Positions 1 through 9,729 are shown, counted from the stretch's first letter. The stretch: 64,000 bases of DNA from Lacticigenium naphthae DSM 19658 (GCF_000425865.1 NZ_AUEG01000005.1:35273-99272); one strand, 5' to 3'. The notes: generated from the letters alone by a model not told the origin. Program-made: numbers and translations.

Positions 1-63
1 TCAGCAGCTTTTACATTGCCTCCTACGTGCTTTTTTCAACCTATTTAAGTTAGTGAATTGAAC

Positions 64-103
64 GAAAAAACCGTGAATCAAGAGCGCTTCTCTTGGTCCA
101 CAG
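64..103 (-). terminator. Rho-independent terminator after the P-type ATPase
   Basis: On the minus strand an interrupted hairpin (arms at 99-103/71-75 and 90-95/79-84) is followed by a run of six T. It lies just after the ATPase reading frame ends at 130. Confidence 0.65.
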
Positions 104-129
104 TTTCAATACACTTTTCACGTCTCACC

Positions 130-2793
130 TTATTTATTTCGTCTTATTCGACTGATCGTTTTTTCGATTTCTACAAGTATGAACAGCACTGACCCTATTC
201 CAAATGGGATGCTCCATAATTGCCACTCTACTGCTTCTGTTTTAAATATCGTCTGCATGAAAGGCACATACGTCAAGAAGAGTTGCAATAGAATCAACGT
301 GAACGAAACAGCGAATGCAATTTTGTTATCAAAGAATCCTTTTTTAAATGCAAACCCGTTTTGCGCACGGATATTGAACATATAAAACATGTCTGCGATC
401 GCAATACTATTCACCGTTACCGTGCTTGCAACAAGGACACTGTAGCCATTGTTTATGAGCCAATAATTAGCAAAAACACTGGCTCCTGCTAAAAATATAG
501 CGACATAAACTAAGCGAAATACTTCGTAGCTATCGACTAAGCCCGTTTCTTTCGGACGCGGGGGTCGGTTCATTATATCTGGATCTGCAGGTTCATAAAC
601 AAATGCAAAGGAAAGCGTGATAGCCGTCACCATATTGATCCATAAAATTTGAACCGGTCGCATCGGCATCGTTAACCCTAAAAGGATACTGATAAATACG
701 ATCAGTCCTAATCCATAACTTGTTGGAAGCAAGAAATCGATCGATTTTTTAATATTCGCATACACCCGCCTGCCTTCGCGGACGGCATTTATGATCGTTT
801 CAAAATCATCATCCGTCAACACCATATCTGCGGCATCTTAGGCAGTTTCGGTTCCTTTTATTCCCATTGAGACCCCAATATCTGCTTTTTTCAATGCGGG
901 GGCATCATTCACACCATCACCCGTCATCGAAATCGTCATGCCTATTTCTTGAAGTGCCGTGACGATTTGAAGCTTATTATCCGGACTCATACGGGCAAAT
1001 ACATTGTGTGTTTTTACAGCTTCTCTCACTTCTTCTTCACTCATCTGGTCCAGCTGTTGCCCACTTAAAGCTCCTTCTCCGTTGGTCAATCCAATTTGTT
1101 TCCCAATAGACACTGCAGTGTCTGGATGATCACCTGTAATCATTTTGATTGTGATCCCTGCCTGTTTAGCTTGTTGGACTGCATCGATGACCGCTTCTCT
1201 TGGAGGATCGATGATCCCAGCCAATCCGATGAATTCAACTCCCGATTCAACATCTTCAATTTCTAAAGATTCCTCATCAGGATCAACTTCCTTACATGCC
1301 ACACCAATGACACGCTCTCCTTTAGCTGTCATTTTAGCCATTCTTTCTTGCCAGATGTCACGATCAAAATCGCTCTCTTGTTTTTCTGCTAGAGAGAAAA
1401 GTTTATCGGGTGCCCCTTTCAAGAAGATTTGTCGTTTTCCATCGTCCCATTCGATCAAACGTGCAACAAAATTGTAGTCTGTGTCAAAAGGAATCGTATC
1501 GATCGTTTGAAAATCCTGCTTATCTTTGTCAACTTTTTTAGCCAACGTCAGAAAGCAAGCATCCGTGGGCTCTCCGTTGATTATCCATTTCCCGTCCTCT
1601 TGTGAGAGACTAGAGTCGTTGGCTATCTGTCCACCCCGAATCAATTTATCCAAATCAGGGTGTTCGTCTAATGATACCTCTTTCCCATCCAATTCGATCG
1701 TTCCTTCTGGCGCATAGCCTCTACCTGTGACTTTGTAAGTATGCTCAGTCGTCATAATATCTTGGACGGTCATTTCGTTTTTTGTGAGGGTCCCCGTTTT
1801 ATCAGTATTGATGACATTGACAGCACCCAATGTTTCGACAGAAGGCAAACTTTTTACGATCGCATGTTCTTTAGCCATTTTTTGGACTCCAATAGCCATC
1901 GTCATCGACAGGATCGCTGGTAACCCTTCAGGAATAGTCCCTACGACCATCGTAATGACAGCAAGGAACAATTCACCTTGTTCGTAATCGCGAAAGAAAT
2001 AAGCAAATGCAAATAGAAAAACGCCTAGAATGATCACGGCAATGGAATTCATTTTGGCCACTTTATCGGTTTGTTTCATCAAAGGTGTCTTCGTTTCCCT
2101 TACTTCCGCCATCGATTCGCTGATCTGGCCGATCTGTATTTGGTCGCCTATTTCGACAACGATCCCTAACCCGTTTCCTTTGGTCACATTCGTGGATGAA
2201 AAAGCCATATTCGTACGATCCCCTAAAACGGTATCCTTTGCTACTGCCTCCGTTTGTTTTTCGACAGATTCCGATTCCCCCGTCAGAGAAGATTCTTGAA
2301 TTCTCAAATTCCCCGACTGAACGATACGCAAATCTGCCGGGACACTGTCCCCGGCTTCTAGGTAAATAAGATCACCTGGCACGATGGTTTCAGCTTCTAC
2401 ATCCATTCGCTTCCCTTCGCGGATGACAGTTGCATCAATGGACAGCATATTTTGAATGCTTTTGAGCGCTTCTTCTGCTTTACTTTCCTGAAAGAAACCA
2501 ATCAATGCATTGGCAAAAATCACAACGATAATAACCGCTGCATCAATGTATTGCCCCAATAATAAAGTGATGACTGCCGAAGCGATCAGAATATAAATAA
2601 CACCACTTCGAAATTGTTTGAGGAATTTCATCCATTTCGATTCGGTATCTTTTTCAGTTAGTTTATTTTTTCCGTAATGTTCCAATCTCTGTTTAGCTTC
2701 ACTAGATGACAACCCCTCTTTTTGATCGGTTCCCAACTTTTCTATTACCTCTCCGGTTTCTTCATTGAACCATTTTGTTTTTTTCTGACTCAT
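130..2793 (-). pseudogene. Cation-transporting P-type ATPase, interrupted by an in-frame TAA
   Basis: This is a P2-type cation pump (Ca2+/Na+/K+-like) of the plasma membrane that couples ATP hydrolysis to ion transport. The first part, 651 codons from 2793, has the N-terminal cation-ATPase domain (about residues 5-75), TGES (171-174), PEGLP in the ion-binding helix (288-292), the phosphorylated aspartate in DKTGT (331-335) and the hinge TGDGVND (624-630). A TAA at 840-838 then interrupts the very conserved stretch after GIKGTETA. The same frame continues DAADMVLTDD and runs another 235 codons to 130, covering the last transmembrane helices. Full length would be about 887 residues, normal for the family. 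Both halves look well preserved, so the stop is recent or a base-call error. The ion specificity is not decided by anything I can see. A GGGGG ribosome site precedes the ATG. Confidence 0.85.
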
Positions 2794-2909
2794 CTCTTTT
2801 CCCCCATTTTTCGATCCGCTATTTCCTTCGACCTGTTCCGATTTCCTGTTTGTTGTGTCCAGTATACTGGCTGTAATTTTCTAGTGCAAACTATACACTT
2901 AGAGTAAAT

Positions 2910-2941
2910 AAAAAGACTGAAACAATTGTTTCAGTCTTTTT
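2910..2941 (-). terminator. Perfect-palindrome terminator after the BrkB-like gene
   Basis: A 32-bp palindrome with A/T-run ends (core AAGACTGAAACAATTGTTTC) starts 3 bases after the BrkB-like stop. It can act in both directions and separates that gene from the ATPase. Confidence 0.85.
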
Positions 2942-2943
2942 GC

Positions 2944-3978
2944 TTACTCCTCATTTGTTGCTTCTCGTTCTCTTTCTTTCAAACTATTTACTTTAGTCAG
3001 TTTGCGTTGCAGTAAATATGTCTGGTCTTTTGGATACATTTCTTGTCCAGATTCTTCTACTTCCTGTTTTCTCTGCTGACGCTGATTGAATGTGACTGTC
3101 GAGTCTCCTGTTTTCCATTCAAAGTGAATCGTGTTGACTACAGCACCTAGCAATACTATTATGCTCGATAAATATAAAAAGAGCATGAGCGCAATGAAGG
3201 TTCCAAATGTCGCATTTGTTACAGCGTCTCCTCCAACGAAGTGAAGATAAACAGAAAATAGTTCGGATAACAATATCCACCCTACAGTTGCAAATACTGC
3301 ACCTGGCAAGGCATATTTTATTTTCAAGTGATGAGAAGGCACAAAGTTATATACAAGTGTAAAAAGTACAATCAATATAACAAGTAGGACAAACCATTTT
3401 AAGGATAAAATTTGTTCGATCAACGGAAAATTTATTCCGATCAAATTTTCTACAAACCCTAAAATAGCTTCACCAAAAATAAAGACACCGATGACAATAG
3501 CAACGGCTAAGAAAATTAGCCCCATAATAAGAAAGGACATTGCCCGAGCCAACAAGAAATTGTTGGTTTCTTTTGCTCCATATACTTGGTTGAGGACGCG
3601 TTTAGTAATGCTGATAATTTTACTAGCAGACCAAAACGAAGTTACTAAACCAATGGAAATAGCCCCCCCACTCCCACTCTCTAAGTAATTGAGAAGGATG
3701 GGTTCCAATACATTGTAAATGTCTCCTGGCAAGGCTGCCTGTAAGTAAGGAAGAACTTCCCCTGGGTCGATTGGAAAAAATGGAATAATATTGGCTACGA
3801 CCAGTAAGATCGGAAATAATGAGAGCAAAATGAAATAGGCCATTTCTGCTGCATTCTGTGTTACTGCAGCACGAGTGAAACTTGCCTGCGAAATTTTAAT
3901 AAACCGAACTGCCTTATCTTTTTTTGACTGTGTCATTTGCTGTTCAACCATTGCTTCACATCCCATCACCCTTTTCAT
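2944..3978 (-). CDS. YihY/BrkB-family integral membrane protein
   Basis: The 344-residue protein resembles the YihY/BrkB family (once misannotated as ribonuclease BN), whose transport function is not settled. It has about six hydrophobic helices between residues 45 and 285, for example AYFILLSLFPILLVVANIIP near residue 50 and LMLFLYLSSIIVLLGAVVNT near 270. A charged cytoplasmic tail rich in Lys, Arg, Glu and Gln follows. The start is ambiguous: ATG codons at 3978, 3966 and 3951 are all in frame and none has an ideally spaced ribosome site. The helices begin well after all three. The gene stands alone, with its own terminator directly after the stop. Family assignment is firm; the substrate is unknown. 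Confidence 0.85.
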   Translation of the reverse strand: MKRVMGCEAMVEQQMTQSKKDKAVRFIKISQASFTRAAVTQNAAEMAYFILLSLFPILLVVANIIPFFPIDPGEVLPYLQAALPGDIYNVLEPILLNYLESGSGGAISIGLVTSFWSASKIISITKRVLNQVYGAKETNNFLLARAMSFLIMGLIFLAVAIVIGVFIFGEAILGFVENLIGINFPLIEQILSLKWFVLLVILIVLFTLVYNFVPSHHLKIKYALPGAVFATVGWILLSELFSVYLHFVGGDAVTNATFGTFIALMLFLYLSSIIVLLGAVVNTIHFEWKTGDSTVTFNQRQQRKQEVEESGQEMYPKDQTYLLQRKLTKVNSLKEREREATNEE

Positions 3979-4163
3979 TTACTATACCATAGAGCTTAAA
4001 AAGGATGAAAACGAACGGATTCAAAAATAGACCGTAGTAAGTAGCAAGTGGGCATCTCTTTTGTCTGTGCCGGATTCTTTACTTGAACCAAATAGGAACA
4101 AGGTTCATTTTTAAAGATTAAGCATTGCACACCTCAATCTTCTAGAGGACACTTTAACTATCT

Positions 4164-4199
4164 AAAAAAAGAGACTGAAAGTTTCCTTTCAATCCCTTT
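4164..4199 (-). terminator. Terminator after the DUF2969-like gene
   Basis: On the minus strand the stem AGGGATTGAAAG pairs with CTTTCAGTCTCT across a 4-base loop and is followed by seven T. It lies 15 bases after the stop of the DUF2969-like gene. Confidence 0.8.
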
Positions 4200-4213
4200 A
4201 AATAATCATACGA

Positions 4214-4447
4214 TTATTGATGCAAGTTATAATTCATTACAATTTGATGCACAGCTTCTTCGACAGTTGAATAACTCGCCTTTTTCCCAGATGGAAAAAT
4301 AGCCTCTGCCATCTTATCTGTTTCTTGGTGTACAAGACCGATCGATTGACCTTTGATTTCAATAGATAATTCTGTTACTTCTTCTGAATTCATTTTTGTT
4401 TCAACAATTTCGATTTCATTTTCGGATTTTTTATTTCTACGTCCCAT
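4214..4447 (-). CDS. Small DUF2969-like protein
   Basis: This is a 77-residue hydrophilic protein starting MGRRNKKSENEIEI. It resembles DUF2969, a small Lactobacillales-specific family of unknown function; that match is from memory of the family's look, so it is tentative. A basic N-terminus is followed by an acidic stretch and a C-terminal part rich in beta propensity. I chose the ATG at 4447 because GAGGAG sits 6 bases upstream. An in-frame ATG at 4474 would add nine residues but has a weaker site. It lies 44 bases downstream of the Na/Pi cotransporter and probably shares its transcript, ending at the terminator at 4164-4199. Confidence 0.6.
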   Translation of the reverse strand: MGRRNKKSENEIEIVETKMNSEEVTELSIEIKGQSIGLVHQETDKMAEAIFPSGKKASYSTVEEAVHQIVMNYNLHQ

Positions 4448-4491
4448 TCTTTTCTCCTCTATTCTTTTAATCATTTTTTCCTGTTTTCTTG

Positions 4492-6219
4492 TTATTCAAT
4501 TGCACCTTCCGCAGTTACATTCGGAGCTAGCTCACTCGTAGCAACATTCTTTTTCTGATAAGGATAACGAATCCCTAGAGTATGTTTTGCAATTTTAACA
4601 GAATGATCACTGATTCGTTCTAAATTCGAAACGATATCAACAAATAGAATGCCTTCAGAGGGAACACCTTTTCCTTTGTTTAAACGTTTGATGTATTTTT
4701 TACGAATATCCTTTTCTAACTGATTGATTTCTTTTTCACGCTGGATCACTTCACCTGCTAAAGAATAATTGTTTTCTGAAAAAGACCGTATAGATTCAGC
4801 AATGTTTTTTTCAACTAAGTTAAACAGAAGTACTAGATCTTCATCAAAAAATACTTTTTCGATTTCTATATCAGTAGCACCTTTTTTTATTGATTTTTTC
4901 GCAGCCTTGCGCGCCTCTTGAATATTCTTCAAGATATTTTCACAATGGTCCCCGATCCGTTCCAAGTATTTCGTTACATCCATAATCACACCATGTTCAC
5001 TCACACTATGGATCGGTAACTCTACATTGGAAATGAGCATCAAATACTCTGTTAAATTCACATCGATATCATTTACTACTTCTTCCAAATGCATCATGTC
5101 TTGTCGACTTTTCGGATCTTGTTTGTTGTAGTAACTAAACATAGATTTAAATTCTTCCATTACAAATTCACCCATTTGACCGACTTCTAATTTTGCCTGG
5201 TTCAAAGCCATCGTAGGAGCAGTTTGAATGATAGACTGATCTAAATGTGAACTATCGTATTCCAATATAGATTCTTGTCCGGGAATTAATTTCGTTACAA
5301 AATTAGCAAGATGATTGATAAACCACATTTGAATCAAAACATTGCTGATATTGAAAATCCCATGTGCAAAAGCAATCGTCATTTCAGGATTCAAACTTAG
5401 TCTTGTAGCTAAAGAAGACATAAAAACGGTAAATGGACTGATAATAATTACAATCATTATCGTTCCAATTAAGTTAAAGATCACATGAGAAGCAGATGTC
5501 CGCTTAGCGGCAACACTTGCACCCATAGACGCTAAAATCGCAGTAATAGTTGTTCCAATGTTATTCCCAAATAATACAGGCAATGCAGCTTCTAAAGTAA
5601 TACTTCCATGTCCATATAATTCTTGTAAAATTCCAATAGTTGCACTCGAACTTTGTAATAAAACTGTTAATCCCGTTCCAGCAAACACCCCTAAAATTGG
5701 GCTTTCCGATAAACTCAACATGATTTCTTTAAACACTGGTAAGGTTTCTAATGGTTCCATACCAGCTCCCATCAATTCTAATCCATAAAACAATCCGCCA
5801 AAACCAAAAATGATTTGACCCATGCTGTTTACAAAAGGATTTTTAAAGAAAAAGAGTAAAAAGGCACCGAGAGCTAAAATAGGTAAGGCATAGGCCCCGA
5901 TATCTACTCCAATAATGAAGGCCGTAATCGTGGTCCCAATATTTGCACCCATTATGACACCAATAGCTTGCTTTAATGTCATGAATCCAGCGCTTACCAA
6001 CCCAACTGCCAATACAGTTGCTCCTGAGCTACTCTGAATCATAACGGTTATGAAAACACCAGCAAGTATTGCACGCAAAGGTGTCTTGGTAAATCGATTT
6101 AAAATTTCCCGTAAGTTGTCTCCGGCAGACCGTTGCAGTCCATCTCCCATGTATTTCAGACCAAACAAGAAAATTCCTAGCCCGCCTAAAAATTGGAACA
6201 ACATTGCTTGTATATCCAC
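4492..6219 (-). CDS. Na+/phosphate cotransporter family protein (NptA type) with PhoU-like domain
   Basis: The 575-residue protein has two Na/Pi-cotransporter repeats in its first 320 residues. Each carries the family QSSS signature (QSSSGATVLAVGLVSAGFM near residue 62 and LLQSSSATIGILQ near 186). A cytoplasmic PhoU-like helical domain follows (about residues 345-555), as in bacterial NptA/YjbB proteins. The expected role is sodium-coupled uptake or export of inorganic phosphate, with the PhoU part sensing or gating (family knowledge). Length and domain order are normal. It sits upstream of the DUF2969-like gene. No Pho box was identified. Confidence 0.9.
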   Translation of the reverse strand: MDIQAMLFQFLGGLGIFLFGLKYMGDGLQRSAGDNLREILNRFTKTPLRAILAGVFITVMIQSSSGATVLAVGLVSAGFMTLKQAIGVIMGANIGTTITAFIIGVDIGAYALPILALGAFLLFFFKNPFVNSMGQIIFGFGGLFYGLELMGAGMEPLETLPVFKEIMLSLSESPILGVFAGTGLTVLLQSSSATIGILQELYGHGSITLEAALPVLFGNNIGTTITAILASMGASVAAKRTSASHVIFNLIGTIMIVIIISPFTVFMSSLATRLSLNPEMTIAFAHGIFNISNVLIQMWFINHLANFVTKLIPGQESILEYDSSHLDQSIIQTAPTMALNQAKLEVGQMGEFVMEEFKSMFSYYNKQDPKSRQDMMHLEEVVNDIDVNLTEYLMLISNVELPIHSVSEHGVIMDVTKYLERIGDHCENILKNIQEARKAAKKSIKKGATDIEIEKVFFDEDLVLLFNLVEKNIAESIRSFSENNYSLAGEVIQREKEINQLEKDIRKKYIKRLNKGKGVPSEGILFVDIVSNLERISDHSVKIAKHTLGIRYPYQKKNVATSELAPNVTAEGAIE

Positions 6220-6432
6220 AAAAATACCTCCAGAATTTTAATTGCATTGCGTATAAGCATGTATGTAGTTTTATGCCCTATTTTTTATAGTAAATCTTCT
6301 CTGTTCAAATAGAAATAACATTTTTAATAAAATTAGAAAAAATTTATTTGTTTCGACACAATTTTGTCCTATGTTTGTCATAAAGCAACCAATATACTCA
6401 ACTTGATAGTACCATAACAAAAACAATTGAAC

Positions 6433-6473
6433 CAAAAAAAAAAAGAACAAGGATAATGTTGCTCCTCGTTCTT
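6433..6473 (-). terminator. Terminator after the OTCase-like gene
   Basis: On the minus strand the stem AAGAACGAGG pairs with CCTTGTTCTT and is followed by a T-run of about eleven. It lies 13 bases after the stop of the carbamoyltransferase gene. A short ORF overlapping it is spurious. Confidence 0.85.
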
Positions 6474-6485
6474 CTTTATATTTCA

Positions 6486-7436
6486 TTATTTAATTAATTC
6501 AACTAAGGCCGCTTTTTGAATGTGTAGCCGATTTTCGGTTCCATCGTATACAACAGAATGTTCACTATCTAAAATTTCTGCCGAGACTTCTTCTCCACGA
6601 TGAGCTGGTAAACAATGCATAAAGATATAGTCATCTTTGGCTTCTGCTACAAGTTCTTCATTCACTTGATAGTCTTTAAAGATTCTCATATTCGCTGAAA
6701 CATCTGCTGTCGCACCTAATTTTGTCCATCCATCAGTCATAACGACATCAGCATTTTTCACTGCCTTTTTAGGATCATGGGTCAATTCAATGGTGGTCTT
6801 GGTTTGGGAAGCAATTTTTTCTGCTCGTTCTATAACGACTGGAAGAGGTTCATACCCTTTCGGTGTAGCTACAGAAACATCCATTCCCATCAATGCACAC
6901 CCTTCTAGTAGCGAATGGGTGATATTATTATTCCCATCTCCTAAATAAGCTAATTTTATGCCTTCTAGGTGTCCTTTTTTCTCATAAATCGTCATTAAAT
7001 CAGATAGGACTTGCATTGGAAAATGCTCATCAGTCAAGCCATTAATAATCGGGATAGACGCATTTTCAGCTAATTCCTCAATTATGTCATGTGAAAAAGT
7101 ACGGACCATCAACGCATCTACAAATCGTGATAAAACCTGTGCAGTATCTGCAACTGTTTCACGTGCTCCCAATTTTAAATCGGTGGGACTGAAAAAGACT
7201 GCATGACCACCTAGTTGTGTCATACCTACTTCAAATGAGAGACGTGTACGTGTAGAATCTTTTTCGAAAACCATTCCAAGAGATTTGCCTTCCAACACAC
7301 GGTGACTTTTTCCTTCGCGTAATTCTTTCTTCATGCGAATGGCCTCTAAAATCATTACCTCTATTTCTTTAGCTGTTAAATCTGTCATGGTCAAAATATG
7401 TTTCAATACTTTTCCATTTCTTTTTGTTTCTTTCAT
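6486..7436 (-). CDS. argF: Ornithine-carbamoyltransferase-like protein with altered substrate motifs
   Basis: The 316-residue protein is clearly an aspartate/ornithine carbamoyltransferase fold member and is closest to ArgF. It has the phosphate-binding STRTR (61-65), GDGNN (167-171) and HCLP with PAHRGEEV (274-284). Two signature motifs differ. The usual HPxQ carbamoyl-phosphate motif reads FPMQ (139-142), with Phe in place of the His. The ornithine-binding SMG loop reads KLG (239-241, context DGWTKLG). I chose the ATG at 7436 because AAGGAGG lies 9 bases upstream; the in-frame ATG at 7445 directly abuts that site. No arginine biosynthesis or deiminase genes lie nearby and the gene is monocistronic. 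It may be a divergent OTCase or a paralogue with another amine substrate. The symbol reflects the family, not a proven reaction. Confidence 0.75.
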   Translation of the reverse strand: MKETKRNGKVLKHILTMTDLTAKEIEVMILEAIRMKKELREGKSHRVLEGKSLGMVFEKDSTRTRLSFEVGMTQLGGHAVFFSPTDLKLGARETVADTAQVLSRFVDALMVRTFSHDIIEELAENASIPIINGLTDEHFPMQVLSDLMTIYEKKGHLEGIKLAYLGDGNNNITHSLLEGCALMGMDVSVATPKGYEPLPVVIERAEKIASQTKTTIELTHDPKKAVKNADVVMTDGWTKLGATADVSANMRIFKDYQVNEELVAEAKDDYIFMHCLPAHRGEEVSAEILDSEHSVVYDGTENRLHIQKAALVELIK

Positions 7437-7466
7437 ACACAACATCCTCCTTATAATTTTTTAGCC

Positions 7467-7492
7467 AAAAAAAATACCCTTAAAAAGGGCAT
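7467..7492 (-). terminator. Terminator at the end of the MupG/PTS operon
   Basis: On the minus strand ATGCCCTT, a 3-base loop and AAGGGTAT (one G-T pair) are followed by eight T. It ends transcripts from mupG before the carbamoyltransferase gene. Confidence 0.8.
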
Positions 7493-7719
7493 TAATTTAA
7501 CTCATTTGTTTTTAACTCTGTAATTAATTTAAACATAAATAGAAGCGAATTGCAAAGCGATCACGATAAGGCTAACTTTTAAGTACAGTGAGTCTAGTTG
7601 TAATAGGTGATTTCACCAAGTGGAACAGTCCTTGACGCCCCCAGTTGCACTGGGAACATTATTGGGCAAATGATGCAACGCTTGATTTCCTAAAAATAGC
7701 CATCGCAACTGCTTCCTTG

Positions 7720-8808
7720 CTAATTAATTGATTCAAATTTGAATTTCTGCCACGGCTTAATATAATCCAGTAGTAGTCTTTCTTCAGCAACAATCGATCC
7801 AACTACATTTGTTTTACCCGAATTTTCCATTGGTAGCTTTGTCAATTGCAGTTCGCCAGCATAGTGAGCATATAAGGAGGTTTCAATTAAAATATCGCCA
7901 ATTTCCATATTTTTTGTATGGAATGGTTCAAATTCATGACCTTTGTACTTCACTCGACTTTGTGTAGAGCGAATAACATAATCTGACACGTCACCACGAT
8001 TGAAGTGAAATTCTTCTAAAACGATTTTCTTTTCGATTTCTGGAATATTTTCTACTAGCTCACATTTCATCGTTATTCTGTATGGATCGATTTGGCTCAA
8101 CTCTTTTAATTCTTCTTCAGAAGCAAAAGAATTAGCAATGATCACGTCGTCTATAACTTCAGTTGCCCAAAGATGTTTCGCTTGGACTGCAATAGGTAAG
8201 TCACGGTGCATTTCTAAAGTGCACAAGCCTTCATCTAATGGCCACGGGCCAATTGATGCATTTTTTGAATTAACAAAAGCAGCCGTCCGAATTCCTTGAT
8301 CTTTGTATTGTTTGCTTGTTTGAATAAAATGCTCATAGTTTAATCCCGTATAGCGATGTGGATAAAAATTATGGCAACCAAGTAATTTACTTTTATCAGC
8401 TTGATAAGCGAGAATGTTTTCTAAATATTTTGTTCCGCTACTAATATTTAATTCAATAGCTAAGTCTTGTGGATTGAACGTCATAATTGCTTCTTCATTT
8501 CCTGTAAAGCCCATGTCTAATCGGATGCCATCTGCTCCAATATCTTTGAAAAAGGTCAAATCTGTATAATCAATTTCCAATTCTCCAAAAACTTTCGGAC
8601 TTACATCAGCTATTACTTCCATATCAAATTGTTTCGCATATGCAATAACTTCTTTAAAATCAGCAACAATTTGTTCCTTATCTCCTTCTACAGATAGCAA
8701 ACAAGTAAAGATCCTTGAAAAGTTATAGTTTGCAGCCAGTTCGATGTAGTCTTTAATATCCTGAATGGAACTATGGTTGGGGTAAACGGATATGCCCAAT
8801 TTTCTCAT
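7720..8808 (-). CDS. mupG: MupG-like 6-phospho-N-acetylmuramidase (DUF871)
   Basis: The protein belongs to the DUF871/outer-surface-protein family, whose studied member MupG hydrolyses MurNAc-6-phosphate-GlcNAc after PTS uptake during cell-wall turnover. The sequence has the typical start MRKLGISVYPNHSS, a TIM-barrel N-terminal part with GADGIRLDMGFTG and the CHNFYPHRYTGL stretch, and a small C-terminal beta domain (about residues 250-362). I start it at 8808 (362 residues) because the family begins at this Met and GGTGA precedes it. An open frame extends 30 residues further upstream. It is the last gene of a ROK/PTS operon, which fits import of a phosphorylated disaccharide followed by cytoplasmic cleavage. 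The function is inferred from family and context. Confidence 0.8.
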   Translation of the reverse strand: MRKLGISVYPNHSSIQDIKDYIELAANYNFSRIFTCLLSVEGDKEQIVADFKEVIAYAKQFDMEVIADVSPKVFGELEIDYTDLTFFKDIGADGIRLDMGFTGNEEAIMTFNPQDLAIELNISSGTKYLENILAYQADKSKLLGCHNFYPHRYTGLNYEHFIQTSKQYKDQGIRTAAFVNSKNASIGPWPLDEGLCTLEMHRDLPIAVQAKHLWATEVIDDVIIANSFASEEELKELSQIDPYRITMKCELVENIPEIEKKIVLEEFHFNRGDVSDYVIRSTQSRVKYKGHEFEPFHTKNMEIGDILIETSLYAHYAGELQLTKLPMENSGKTNVVGSIVAEERLLLDYIKPWQKFKFESIN

Positions 8809-9057
8809 GTTAGTCACCATTTCCTTTCTCTGATCGGTGGGAATAATAAGATGCTTCGGTATCTTTTTCACTTGATGAACGGGGAGCTTGTTTCTCAATC
8901 ACAATAAACCCTATCCGATTTTAAAAAAACACGTTTAGTGTGTATATTTACAGTTGAACAATAAACAAGCCCAGCATTATTCGTTAAAATGAATTTGCCG
9001 TAGTGAAGTGAGCATTCGTTTTACTCTTTTTAGTGGTTTCTTCACATTTGTTTCTTT

Positions 9058-9474
9058 TCAACTATAAGAATGTTCTATTTGAGATAACATTTTTAGAAAT
9101 CTTCTTTTTTTCAAAAACGACCATATGACCCCGACAACTGCATCATTTATTTGCTGCATTCTACCCTGAGATTCTATTTCTTCAGTGTAATCTAAAGTAC
9201 ACTGATTGTTATTTTCAGAAGTAATATCATATTTTACGTGAAAAGTATTTTTATTTGTCACGGTGGAGTAATGGTAGGCTTTTCCTTTTTCAAATTTCAA
9301 AATGTTGATTGTCGCCTTACTTTTATCATTAAACTCTTTAACGTATTCAAACCCGTCTAAATCTTCATCTTCAACGTTTCTGTTTATTTGCTGATGAATA
9401 TCTTCTTGAACAGATTTCTTTAATACATCCGATAAATATTCAGCTGGAATGTTCATCTTTTTAGAAATGTGCAC
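9058..9474 (-). CDS. DUF3284-like cytoplasmic protein
   Basis: The 138-residue soluble protein resembles DUF3284, a family of unknown function often found beside lactose/cellobiose-type PTS genes in Lactobacillales (from memory, tentative). It begins at a GTG with AAGGAGG 7 bases upstream. The middle alternates strand-like segments (residues 45-105) and the C-terminus is a basic helix, KKRRFLKMLSQIEH. It follows the small membrane protein with only 2 bases between them, so the two are probably translationally coupled. About 250 bases without a gene separate it from mupG; I saw no terminator there. Confidence 0.6.
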   Translation of the reverse strand: MHISKKMNIPAEYLSDVLKKSVQEDIHQQINRNVEDEDLDGFEYVKEFNDKSKATINILKFEKGKAYHYSTVTNKNTFHVKYDITSENNNQCTLDYTEEIESQGRMQQINDAVVGVIWSFLKKRRFLKMLSQIEHSYS

Positions 9475-9476
9475 TT

Positions 9477-9650
9477 TTACTCCTCCTTGTCGATATCTAC
9501 CTTACTGTTTTTTATTATTAAAATTCCAATAACTATGAAAGAAATTCCAGAAATCATACTTAAGACATCATATTCTCCACTGTTCAAATTTGAACTTCCC
9601 AAAATGATTAACCCTCCTAAACTACAGAGAAATAATCCCCACTTGCTCAT
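9477..9650 (-). CDS. Small two-helix membrane protein (DUF3188-like)
   Basis: This 57-residue protein has two hydrophobic segments, MSKWGLFLCSLGGLIILGSS and MISGISFIVIGILIIKN, joined by a short polar loop, then an acidic tail. It resembles DUF3188, a small membrane family of unknown role found in Firmicutes sugar operons; this assignment is tentative. I used the ATG at 9650, which has GGAGG about 10 bases upstream; a TTG at 9671 is less likely. It sits between the PTS EIIC gene and the DUF3284-like gene. Confidence 0.55.
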   Translation of the reverse strand: MSKWGLFLCSLGGLIILGSSNLNSGEYDVLSMISGISFIVIGILIIKNSKVDIDKEE

Positions 9651-9678
9651 TTTTAATCGCCCTCCAATCAATATGTAA

Positions 9679-9717
9679 GATATAGTCCCAGTAAAGTATT
9701 TTTACTGGGACTATATC
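9679..9717 (-). promoter_or_regulatory. Perfect 17-bp intercistronic hairpin after the EIIC gene
   Basis: Arms at 9679-9695 and 9701-9717 are perfectly complementary across a 5-base loop. The hairpin starts 13 bases after the EIIC stop, and no T-run follows in the minus direction. It looks like an mRNA-protecting or processing hairpin rather than a strong terminator. Confidence 0.6.
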
Positions 9718-9729
9718 CTTTAAAAATAG

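Noticed and set aside
6271..6486. ORF overlapping the OTCase-like stop region
   Set aside because: It is built over the terminator of the carbamoyltransferase gene and lacks a ribosome site and protein-like composition.
7493..7719. Possible transposase remnant between mupG and the OTCase-like gene
   Set aside because: The slightly GC-richer patch near 7610-7680 gives no reading frame or inverted repeats I could tie to an insertion sequence.
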